Shown in pieces: positions 32,063 to 39,087 of a stretch of DNA of 42,581 nt. Positions within the stretch are counted from its first letter, which is position 1; each line of letters starts with the position of its first letter. This stretch comes from Verrucomicrobiota bacterium (GTDB taxonomy: Bacteria > Chlamydiota > Chlamydiia > Chlamydiales > SM23-39), in the NCBI GenBank assembly GCA_018239895.1, contig JAFEGL010000072.1, forward strand, positions 1 to 42,581, read 5' to 3'. The notes beneath the pieces were generated by a model that was not told the DNA's origin, made no database searches, and worked only from the letters and a program-made list of their open reading frames with translations. A program made the position numbers and the translations under genes.

Positions 32063-33127
32063 ATGTTCCTAAAGAACCTCTATTTACGGAACTTCCGCAA
32101 CTACGCGGAAGCGCAAGTTGAGTTTCACCCCAAGTGCAATGTCCTCTACGGGGACAATGCACAGGGGAAAACCAATTTATTGGAGGCGATCTATCTGATC
32201 GCTACGGGACGCTCGTTCCGGACGATGCGGGCTGAAGAGCTGATCCGGCACGGTCAATCGTTCTTCTACATCGAGGCGACCGTCGTCCGGGATATGATCT
32301 CGCAAACGGTCAAACTCTCTTTCGACGGCGAGTCGCGCCGCCTCCAGACCGAAGCCAATACCTACAGCTCCTTTCACCATCTGCTCGGCCTCCTCCCCTC
32401 CGTCCTCTACGCGCCGGCAGACACCGAATTGATCACCGGCTCCCCTGCCGTCCGACGCCGCTTCTTCAACCTCCACCTCGCCCAGAGCGACCCGCTCTAC
32501 GTACACCACCTTTCCCGCTACTGGCGCGCCATGAAGCAGCGGAACTGCCTCCTCAGGATGAGAAACGAACATGATCTGGAATGTTGGGAGATCGAGATGG
32601 CCCACTCGGCGGCCTATCTTTATACAGCCAGAGAAGAGATGACAGCCGAAATCAAAGAGCCCCTCGCCAAAGCCGCGCAGCGGCTTTCTGGAGACAAAGA
32701 GTCGCTGGAACTCCGTTTCGCCCCCTCTTACCAGCCCGACACCTATCTGTCTCAACTGAAAAAGAGCCGGCCGCGCGAGGTTCAGCTTGGACTCACAATG
32801 GCGGGCCCTCACCGGGACGATCTCAATCTCTTCATCGATGGCAAGCCGGCGCGGCTCTTTGCGAGCGAAGGGCAAAAGAAAACTTCGATGGCAGCGCTCC
32901 GTTTAGCGGAGTGGGAGCGCCTTTGTAGAAGAGTGGAAGGGACAGCTTTGATGGGGATCGACGATTTTGGGCTCCACTTGGATGCGCCGCGGCAGCAGCT
33001 CCTCTGTAGCTCGCTCGATCAATTAGGGCAGGTCTTCGTAACGACCCCAGACCACTTCAGCCGAAATGGGTGGAAGCTGCTCGAGGCCGCTCACCGGATC
33101 AAGATCGAGTCGGGATCCATCGCTTAG
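32063..33127 (+). CDS. recF: DNA replication and repair protein RecF
   Basis: 354 residues, near the usual 360. It is an SMC-like ATPase that helps load RecA at gaps. Walker A is GDNAQGKTNLLEAI (31-44), preceded by LRNFRNY. The ABC-type signature region is FASEGQKKT and Walker B is the late GIDDFGLHLD. A possible TATAAT lies in the dnaN-recF gap, so recF may also be transcribed separately. The last 105 nt overlap the 3' end of an antisense hypothetical gene, which is unusual. An imperfect direct repeat of the final recF bases (GGGATCCATCGCTTAG) recurs about 77 bp downstream. Confidence 0.95.
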   Translation: MFLKNLYLRNFRNYAEAQVEFHPKCNVLYGDNAQGKTNLLEAIYLIATGRSFRTMRAEELIRHGQSFFYIEATVVRDMISQTVKLSFDGESRRLQTEANTYSSFHHLLGLLPSVLYAPADTELITGSPAVRRRFFNLHLAQSDPLYVHHLSRYWRAMKQRNCLLRMRNEHDLECWEIEMAHSAAYLYTAREEMTAEIKEPLAKAAQRLSGDKESLELRFAPSYQPDTYLSQLKKSRPREVQLGLTMAGPHRDDLNLFIDGKPARLFASEGQKKTSMAALRLAEWERLCRRVEGTALMGIDDFGLHLDAPRQQLLCSSLDQLGQVFVTTPDHFSRNGWKLLEAAHRIKIESGSIA

Positions 33128-34270
33128 AACTTCGTCATTCAACGCAGGTGCAATTTCGAGGCCTCTCATCATATTTGAACGGAATCGGGATCCATTGCTT
33201 AAGAAACGGCTGCTCGTTTTTAGATCGGAACAGTCGATACTCATTTCCCCTTTCTTTAGATCTACGGAAAACTCAGCCTCGAATTCATAAATGACTTCCG
33301 TTTCTCCAGAATATTCATTCTTCGCAAGAATTTGAACGTTTCTTTTTCCACTGGACCTAATATTTTCACCGTCGACCAGATGACTAATGGAGGATCTTCC
33401 CGGTGTCTGAATAGTAATTGCATAGTCAAGTTTTTCCCCTCGAGGCTCTCTGGTAAATGGCGTCCTCGGCCCTTCGCCCTTGTAAATAGGAACATTCTTC
33501 ATGGCCCATGGATGAAGCAGTTTTGTCATTTCTGTTTGGAATGACCCAAAAAACCCTTGGTGGGAACATTCCAAAACATGCTGTCTCTCTTTTAGAGTTA
33601 AACCCCGTTTTTCAAGTTCTTTGTCAAACTCTTTTGCAACTGTAGATGCCTCAGATTGCATTTTTCTTGGGCTTTCATTCTGTTCCCCTCCAGCTTGCTT
33701 CCTCTCCCACTTCTCTTTGGAGATTCCGTATTCTATACTATGAATACGAGGGTCTGAAGTCCTATCAACTTTACCTACAGTAAACTCCAATGTAAGATCA
33801 TCTTCCTCTGTTGACACGTCATCAATGGGTGCCGATGAATTTCCCTCAGAAACAAAAGACTCATCTTCGGCTGATGAGAATAGCTTGTTTACCAAACCTC
33901 CAGGCACGTCTCTTTTGACTTTATTTAAAGTATCTTCAAAAGATGAAGACTCTAACCGATGTAAATTATAATCAATTTTCTGTCCTCTGATCTTTTGGAA
34001 GAGACCGTTGAATAGGTCTTCGATCTTTTTGGTCTCAGCTGCATATTTATATTTTGCAGATTTAGAAAATTCGCTAACTTTGCCTTTAAGAAATTTCATC
34101 TTCGAGTAAGAATTTTGCATCCGAGAACAGAAAACGCAAGGAAGTATAAACGTAAGAATAAGGTTAGCCACAAAGGAGACTTTGCTCCAATTATAACTAC
34201 ATTTGAGAGCTCGATATGTATTGAGAATCTCTGGTTCTGAATTAGAACTAAAACCTACTAATGTTGCCAT
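33023..34270 (-). CDS. AT-rich hypothetical protein overlapping recF, candidate effector
   Basis: 415 residues, unrecognised. One hydrophobic segment lies near the N-terminus (VSFVANLILTFILPCVF, about residues 31-48), followed by a basic coiled stretch (MKFLKGKVSEFSKSAK) and a long charged region. The C-terminal 150 residues look like beta-rich globular sequence. I chose the ATG at 34270 (MATLVGFSS) because AAAGG sits 5 nt upstream. The 3' end runs 105 nt into recF on the opposite strand, suggesting a lost original stop codon or an extension by readthrough. AT-rich composition, a membrane anchor and no relatives I recognise are consistent with a lineage-specific secreted or membrane protein. 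Confidence 0.65.
   Translation of the reverse strand: MATLVGFSSNSEPEILNTYRALKCSYNWSKVSFVANLILTFILPCVFCSRMQNSYSKMKFLKGKVSEFSKSAKYKYAAETKKIEDLFNGLFQKIRGQKIDYNLHRLESSSFEDTLNKVKRDVPGGLVNKLFSSAEDESFVSEGNSSAPIDDVSTEEDDLTLEFTVGKVDRTSDPRIHSIEYGISKEKWERKQAGGEQNESPRKMQSEASTVAKEFDKELEKRGLTLKERQHVLECSHQGFFGSFQTEMTKLLHPWAMKNVPIYKGEGPRTPFTREPRGEKLDYAITIQTPGRSSISHLVDGENIRSSGKRNVQILAKNEYSGETEVIYEFEAEFSVDLKKGEMSIDCSDLKTSSRFLSNGSRFRSNMMRGLEIAPALNDEVLSDGSRLDLDPVSGLEQLPPISAEVVWGRYEDLP
33112..33205. repeat. Short direct repeat at the recF 3' end
   Basis: CGGGATCCATCGCTTAG-like sequence at 33112-33128 is repeated as CGGGATCCATTGCTTAA at about 33188-33205. The first copy includes the recF stop codon. Both copies fall inside the antisense hypothetical gene and encode its repeated SNGSR/SDGSR motif. 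Confidence 0.5.
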
Positions 34271-34339
34271 ATAACCTTTCTTAATGCTAAAAATTTTAAC
34301 ATTAACGTAAATAAGCAACAATAATAAAAATAATTTTAA

Positions 34340-35902
34340 TTATAAGTATTTTAAATAGGCTTCTCCGAGGGGGAAAGATGTGGGTTTTCCCGGCGCTTTG
34401 GAGGCGCTGAAAAGACCTAAGATCTTGCCTGCCAGCACTTTACCGAGCTGGACCCCTTCTTGGTCGAAGGAGTTGATGTTCCAGATGAACCCCTGGAAGG
34501 CCACCTTGTGCTCATAGAAGGCCAAGAGGGCTCCGAGGGTTTTGGGGGTAAGCTGGTCGGCGAGCAAGATCCGGTTGGGGCGGTTCCCTGGAAAGAATTT
34601 ATTTGGATTTTCGCTCTTTTGGCCGATGGCGAGGGCCAGCGACTGGGCGAAAAGATTGGAGAGGAGCTTCTCCTGGGAGGTAGTGTGTTGAATCTCGAGG
34701 TCTTTGGGGTATTGGCTCTTCCTAAAGCCGATGAACTCGAGAGGAATCGGGTCGGTCCCCTGGTGGATGAGCTGATAGAAGGAGTGTTGGCCGTTGGTGC
34801 CTGGCTCCCCCCAGATCACAGGACCTGTCGAGAAGGGGCAGGGGTGCCCTTCTTTGTCGATCCGTTTGCCGTTCGACTCCATGTCGAGCTGCTGTAGGTG
34901 GGCCGGGAAACGGAGGAGGGCCTGGGAATAAGGGATCACGGCGACGGTGGGAAGTTTGAGGAAGTTCCGGTTCCAGATGCCGAAAAGGGCCGAGAGGAGT
35001 GGGAGGTTGTGGTGGGGTTCGGCCTCTCGGGCATGGACATCCATCTCGTGGGCCCCTTTGAGGACCTCTTCAAAGGCATCGTAGCCGAGAGAGAAGGCGA
35101 GCATGACGGCGCCGACCATCGAGGTGGCCGAGTAGCGGCCACCGACAAAATCCCACATATAGAAAGAAGCGAGATAGCGGGACGGGTCGTCCATCGGGCT
35201 CTTCTCCCCGGTGACGGCAATGAAGTGGCGCTTCGGGTCGACTCCGGTGGCTTTGAACCGCTCCCGGACGAACTCCTCGTTGGTGAGGGTCTCGAGCGTG
35301 GTCCCCGATTTCGAGACGATGACGACGAGGGTCTTTTTCGGATCGACGTTTTTTAAAACGGCATTTGCATCGTCGGGGTCGACATTGGAAATGAAATGGA
35401 TTTTCTTGTGAGGTTTATGGAATGCCTGGAGAGCAATGCAAAGGGCTCTCGGGCCGAGGTCTGATCCGCCGATCCCGATCTGGATCAGGTCGGTGTATCC
35501 ATCGGTCTCTTCAAGAAATTTTTTTAGCTTGTGGAGTTCGCGGGAGGCCCGATCGGAGGCGTCTTTGGCTGCAGGGGCCGTTTGCCGTTCGTCAAACACG
35601 TCGCGCATCGCGGTGTGGAGAACCGAGCGGTTTTCGCTCTCGTATCCTTCGATTCTATTGAGGACTTCGCCTGCCTGCATCGCCCGCATCTTCTCGAGAG
35701 CGTGGGACTCCTTGGCCAATTGGCAGAGAGCCTCGATCACCTCTTTATTCACCCGCTCGGTTCCATAAAGGAGATGGAATCCCAAGGCTTCGATCGAGTA
35801 GCTTCCGATTCTTTCAGGAGTCAGAGCGCCGGGGTGGGTCAGGTCGATGGGGTGGCTGGATAATGCTTGGAGCAGTTCAAAGGCTTTCGTTCGGGTAAAC
35901 AT
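34340..35902 (-). CDS. pgi: Glucose-6-phosphate isomerase
   Basis: 520 residues. It interconverts glucose-6-phosphate and fructose-6-phosphate. Visible motifs are IGIGGSDLGPRAL, SKSGTTLETLTNE, VGGRYSATS, the MESNGKR catalytic Glu region, GEPGTNGQHSFYQLIHQGT with the catalytic His, and KVLAGKIL near the end, where a catalytic Lys region is expected in the QEGVQLGK segment. I chose the ATG at 35902 (MFTRTK) because AGGAG is 6 nt upstream; the longer frame to 35938 runs into the palindrome and lacks support. It is a single gene flanked by AT-rich spacers. Confidence 0.96.
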   Translation of the reverse strand: MFTRTKAFELLQALSSHPIDLTHPGALTPERIGSYSIEALGFHLLYGTERVNKEVIEALCQLAKESHALEKMRAMQAGEVLNRIEGYESENRSVLHTAMRDVFDERQTAPAAKDASDRASRELHKLKKFLEETDGYTDLIQIGIGGSDLGPRALCIALQAFHKPHKKIHFISNVDPDDANAVLKNVDPKKTLVVIVSKSGTTLETLTNEEFVRERFKATGVDPKRHFIAVTGEKSPMDDPSRYLASFYMWDFVGGRYSATSMVGAVMLAFSLGYDAFEEVLKGAHEMDVHAREAEPHHNLPLLSALFGIWNRNFLKLPTVAVIPYSQALLRFPAHLQQLDMESNGKRIDKEGHPCPFSTGPVIWGEPGTNGQHSFYQLIHQGTDPIPLEFIGFRKSQYPKDLEIQHTTSQEKLLSNLFAQSLALAIGQKSENPNKFFPGNRPNRILLADQLTPKTLGALLAFYEHKVAFQGFIWNINSFDQEGVQLGKVLAGKILGLFSASKAPGKPTSFPLGEAYLKYL

Positions 35903-35923
35903 GGGTTCTCCTATTCTCTTATT

Positions 35924-36092
35924 AGGGGACGTCTTCAAAATGAGGTTCTGTCGATTTTGGGGTTCTTTTGAGCCGATTTTCGTTTTATTTTTGGGGGGTT
36001 ATATACCTTGTCGATATTACCCCCCAAAAATAAATCGAAAATCGGCCAAAAGAATCCCCAAAATCGACGAACCCTCATTTTGAAGACGCCCC
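35924..36092. repeat. 169-bp near-perfect palindrome upstream of pgi
   Basis: The arms 35924-36001 and 36017-36092 are almost perfectly complementary over about 76 nt (outer AGGGG-CGTCTTCAAAATGAG, inner CGATTTTGGGG and GCCGATTTTCG), with a 15-nt loop. It sits between the 5' end of pgi (minus) and tRNA-Pro (plus). The arms are far longer than a terminator's, suggesting a MITE-like element or a recently formed inverted duplication. Confidence 0.85.
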
Positions 36093-36176
36093 TTAAAATG
36101 TCATGCCATTTTTTTTCGTTTTCATAAAGGATCTTGTCGGAAAATACTGATTTCAAGTATCCTTACTCCTCGTAAT

Positions 36177-36251
36177 CGGGGCATAGCGCAGTTTGGCTAG
36201 CGCGACTGGTTTGGGACCAGTAGGTCGGGGGTTCAAATCCCTCTGCCCCGA
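36177..36251 (+). tRNA. tRNA-Pro (anticodon TGG)
   Basis: The cloverleaf is complete. The acceptor stem CGGGGCA pairs with TGCCCCG (36244-36250), with A as discriminator. The D-arm is AGCGCAGTTTGGCTAGCGC, the anticodon stem ACTGG/CCAGT has loop TTTGGGA, giving anticodon TGG, and the T-arm contains GGTTCAAATCC. CCA is not encoded. The antisense hypothetical gene's stop codon lies within its last 19 nt. Confidence 0.95.
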
Positions 36252-37138
36252 ATTTCTTCTTCGATGATTTCCCCGCCAGCAGCAATAAAACCACGCAACT
36301 TTCTCTGACCTTGGACGCTGATTGCGCCGGGAACCACATAGATCTTGTCTAGGCCATCCCACTGCTCAGTCAAAAAAGCCTCTGGAATCGCCCGGTAGTC
36401 GACATTCTCTTTATCTAACCGATCCATCGTCTCGTCGAGACGTTGAATCAGCTCATTGGACATTGCGGCCTCTGTAGGGAAGCAAATGCCCAGCTGCGAC
36501 GAATTGTGTTGGAAAAAGAGCGACTCCCCTTCCCACTTGAGTCCAGGCATGGGCCACCGGTCTGACCGAACGGCTAACAGGAAGTGTTCGAACCGCTCTT
36601 TCGAGAGGAGATGGACGGCTCGAGATCGGCTTGCGATGGAGCGGATATCGAAGCAGAGGACGAGTGGGAGCTCGTCTGGGAGCTTGTGGGCCAGCAGCTG
36701 AAAATAGGCGGCGAAGGCATCGGCGCAGAAAAGCTCCTTCAAATCGCTCCCCTTCTCTTCGAGCCACTCCCGTTCGTTTGCTCTTTGCAACTCGGTCCAA
36801 TGAAAATGGGAGGCGAAATCGGCCGTTCCCCGGTAAAGGATCCCGCCTAGGCTTTTCTCCTTGAATTGGGGCCATATAGTCTTGGCAAAATGTTTCAGCG
36901 CTGCGGCCAAAGCTTCGAACCGGAGTTCGTCATCGAGAGGAAAGTAGGGATGGTGCAAGCCCAGATCGAATTCCCAGATGACTCTCCCCTCGATCTCGGG
37001 GATCTTCCAATTGAGATCGGAGTGGGGTTCGCAAGAGAGCTTAACGATCTTTGTTTTTTCATCGGGATAAAAGCGCTTTCCTTCGAGAAGGAACGTCTGA
37101 TAATCCCAGCTCAATTTGGGTATCTCTTCATCTTCCAT
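36233..37138 (-). CDS. Unrecognised cytosolic-looking protein upstream-coupled to trmB
   Basis: 301 residues. I do not recognise the family. It has no signal peptide or membrane helix and alternates helix-rich and strand-rich segments. Conspicuous stretches are LHHPYFPLDDELRFEALAAA, FASHFHWTELQ, LVLCFDIRSIASRSRA and a late AISVQGQRKLRGFIAAGG. The start overlaps the end of trmB by 11 nt, so it is probably translated with it. Its stop codon lies antisense within the 3' end of tRNA-Pro, an unusually tight arrangement, and the final residues (EEIRGRGI) are encoded by the tRNA's complement. Confidence 0.7.
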   Translation of the reverse strand: MEDEEIPKLSWDYQTFLLEGKRFYPDEKTKIVKLSCEPHSDLNWKIPEIEGRVIWEFDLGLHHPYFPLDDELRFEALAAALKHFAKTIWPQFKEKSLGGILYRGTADFASHFHWTELQRANEREWLEEKGSDLKELFCADAFAAYFQLLAHKLPDELPLVLCFDIRSIASRSRAVHLLSKERFEHFLLAVRSDRWPMPGLKWEGESLFFQHNSSQLGICFPTEAAMSNELIQRLDETMDRLDKENVDYRAIPEAFLTEQWDGLDKIYVVPGAISVQGQRKLRGFIAAGGEIIEEEIRGRGI

Positions 37139-37814
37139 GGTTCACATATTGCAAAAAGTAAATGGTCCTCCCCTTCTCGGTCCAAAGGTTAGAGAAATAA
37201 GATTCGCCGAACCCGGGGAGCTCCGTCACATAGTGGGGCGGAGGAGCCAGCGGCTTCCATTGCGGACAGAGAGAGAGCTCGCTTAGCATTTGGCTGGCGT
37301 AAACGAAGTCGTCGGTGACGAAATTGGCCCGGCCGCCCACTTTGACGGCGCGGCTCAGTTCGTCTAGAAATTCTTTCCGGATCAGCCGGTGTTTAGCGTG
37401 CTTCAATTTGGGCCACGGGTCGGGGAAGTTGACATAGATTTCGTGGACGCTCCCCTCTTGAACATAATGGCGGACGAAGGTGATTGCATCAGCGCAGGCG
37501 ATGAAGAGATTAGGGATCTCCTCCCGGTGAATTTTCGCCCAGACTTTCCGAGCCCTTTCAAAGAGCTTATCTACGCCGATCCAATTGTATTCGGGATGAG
37601 CTTTTGCTTTGGCGCCGATCCATTGGCCGTTGCCGCAGCAAAATTCGACGATGACAGGTTTATCGTTGCCAAAGACCTGCTCGTCGCGCCAATCGAGTTT
37701 TCCCCACTCTTCATGTTTGTCGTAATAGCCGGGAATATAAATCGACCGATCTAAAAAAATAGGGCGTCTGTCGGCCCAAGTAAAAGGGATTCTCAAGTCG
37801 CTAGCTTTTTTCAT
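37128..37814 (-). CDS. trmB: tRNA (guanine-N7-)-methyltransferase TrmB
   Basis: 228 residues. It methylates G46 in tRNA variable loops with SAM. The SAM loop is VEFCCGNGQW (about 55-64; the family often has GxGxG), followed by the acidic GVDKL, and the diagnostic NFPDPWPKLKHAKHRL segment is intact. The N-terminus is slightly extended compared with the shortest family members. Its start (37814) is divergent from the exbB gene with overlapping leaders, so both may share a regulatory region. The downstream hypothetical overlaps it by 11 nt. Confidence 0.95.
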   Translation of the reverse strand: MKKASDLRIPFTWADRRPIFLDRSIYIPGYYDKHEEWGKLDWRDEQVFGNDKPVIVEFCCGNGQWIGAKAKAHPEYNWIGVDKLFERARKVWAKIHREEIPNLFIACADAITFVRHYVQEGSVHEIYVNFPDPWPKLKHAKHRLIRKEFLDELSRAVKVGGRANFVTDDFVYASQMLSELSLCPQWKPLAPPPHYVTELPGFGESYFSNLWTEKGRTIYFLQYVNHGR

Positions 37815-37887
37815 GCGCTATATTATATCTTTCATCTTGCTAGATTCCTACACAATTGTTACATTCCAAGGGAGGAGATTATTATCG

Positions 37888-38574
37888 ATGAAAAAATGTC
37901 TTATCTTTTCAATCCTTAGTTTCAGTTCGACTCTTTTTGCGGCCGAACCAGCCTCCCAGCTTCTCGACCTCAAAAAAGTATTCGGCGCATCGCCGGTCAT
38001 CTACGCCCTCTTGATCCTGTTGTCGGTCGCCTCTTTGGTGATCTGGCTCTACAGCTTGGCGACCTTTAGACCGAAAGAGATCATGCCGAAAACGTTTTCA
38101 GACCAGCTGAAAAAACTCCTCGTGCTCGAACAGTACGACGAAGCCCAAAAGCTCTGCTCCGAGGATGGGAACATTTTAAGTAACATCGTGGCTGCAGGTC
38201 TTACGACCCGCAGACTCGGCCCCCAAGTGATGGTCGACGCGATGAAATCGGAGGGGAAAAGGGCCTCTACAGCCTTTTGGCAAAGACTCTCTCTCCTCAA
38301 CGACATCGTGATCGTAGCGCCGATGCTCGGGCTTCTCGGAACGGTTGTCGGGATGTTTTATGCATTCTACGACGTGAACCGCTCCATCGAAAGCATCAAC
38401 GCCCTTTTCGACGGCCTCGGCATTGCCGTAGGCACCACGGTCATGGGGCTCGTCGTCGCGATCCTCGCGATGATCTTTTACACGACCCTCAAGTACCGGC
38501 TGATCAAAACCCTCACAGTCGTAGAAAACGAGGCGGTCTCTCTCAGCGCGCTCATTGAAGCCAAAAGGAACTGA
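37888..38574 (+). CDS. exbB: MotA/TolQ/ExbB proton channel protein
   Basis: 228 residues. It forms the proton-conducting unit that with ExbD energises TonB- or TolA-type systems. Three helices are visible: SPVIYALLILLSVASLVIWLY, IVIVAPMLGLLGTVVGMFYAF and GLGIAVGTTVMGLVVAILAM, the second and third carrying the conserved Thr/Gly-rich pore motif. An extra N-terminal hydrophobic segment with a possible signal sequence (MKKCLIFSILSFSSTLFAA) precedes them, as in some ExbB proteins. The ATG at 37888 is preferred, with GGAGG upstream; the frame remains open further upstream to 37813. exbD follows after 2 nt. Confidence 0.9.
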   Translation: MKKCLIFSILSFSSTLFAAEPASQLLDLKKVFGASPVIYALLILLSVASLVIWLYSLATFRPKEIMPKTFSDQLKKLLVLEQYDEAQKLCSEDGNILSNIVAAGLTTRRLGPQVMVDAMKSEGKRASTAFWQRLSLLNDIVIVAPMLGLLGTVVGMFYAFYDVNRSIESINALFDGLGIAVGTTVMGLVVAILAMIFYTTLKYRLIKTLTVVENEAVSLSALIEAKRN

Positions 38575-38576
38575 TC

Positions 38577-39041
38577 ATGGAGATGATCCCTCATGAAGAG
38601 CTGAAGCCTTCAAACGGCATCAACTACGCTCCGATGATCGACTTCCTCTTCCTTATGCTCGCCCTCTTCGCCACTTTGGCGATCTCCCGGGCAGCCCTCT
38701 ACGATTCAGAGGTGAGCCTGGCTGAACTCAAGCACGACGCCAAATCGAGCCCAATTCGGGCCAAAAAAGAGATCCAGCAGATCAACATCTCGATCAATGC
38801 CGCGGGCTCTTTCAAATGGATGACCGAATTTCAGGAGTATCCGATGGGAAATGCGAAGGAGATCCAGGAGGAGCTCGCTCGCCAATACCAAATCGGCGCT
38901 CTAGCGCAAGATAAAGCGAAGACGGAAGTCCTTCTCCACATAGACAGAAAAGCTCCCTGGGAGCCGATCGCCAAAGCGATCTTCGCCGTCAGAGAGCTTG
39001 GGTTTTCAGTCCATCCCGTCTACGAACTCTTCGAAGACTAA
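38577..39041 (+). CDS. exbD: ExbD/TolR biopolymer transport protein
   Basis: 154 residues. One N-terminal helix contains the essential proton-carrying Asp (PMIDFLFLMLALF, Asp22). The periplasmic part has the ExbD/TolR pattern, with INISINAAGSFKW and a late EVLLHIDRKAPWEPIAKAI. With ExbB 2 nt upstream it forms the complete stator pair. No TonB or TolA gene is near, so the energised partner is unknown. A hairpin terminator follows. Confidence 0.9.
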   Translation: MEMIPHEELKPSNGINYAPMIDFLFLMLALFATLAISRAALYDSEVSLAELKHDAKSSPIRAKKEIQQINISINAAGSFKWMTEFQEYPMGNAKEIQEELARQYQIGALAQDKAKTEVLLHIDRKAPWEPIAKAIFAVRELGFSVHPVYELFED

Positions 39042-39046
39042 AAGAA

Positions 39047-39068
39047 CTCCCTGGGTTTCCCCAGGGAG
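39047..39068. terminator. Hairpin terminator between convergent genes
   Basis: CTCCCTGGG and CCCAGGGAG form a perfect 9-bp stem with a 4-nt loop right after the exbD stop. It lies between convergent genes and can serve both strands. Confidence 0.7.
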
Positions 39069-39087
39069 ATTAATAGCACTTTAGAAA

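Noticed and set aside
34898..35356. Plus-strand open frame inside pgi
   Set aside because: It is antisense to conserved isomerase motifs (VGGRYSATS, SKSGTT).
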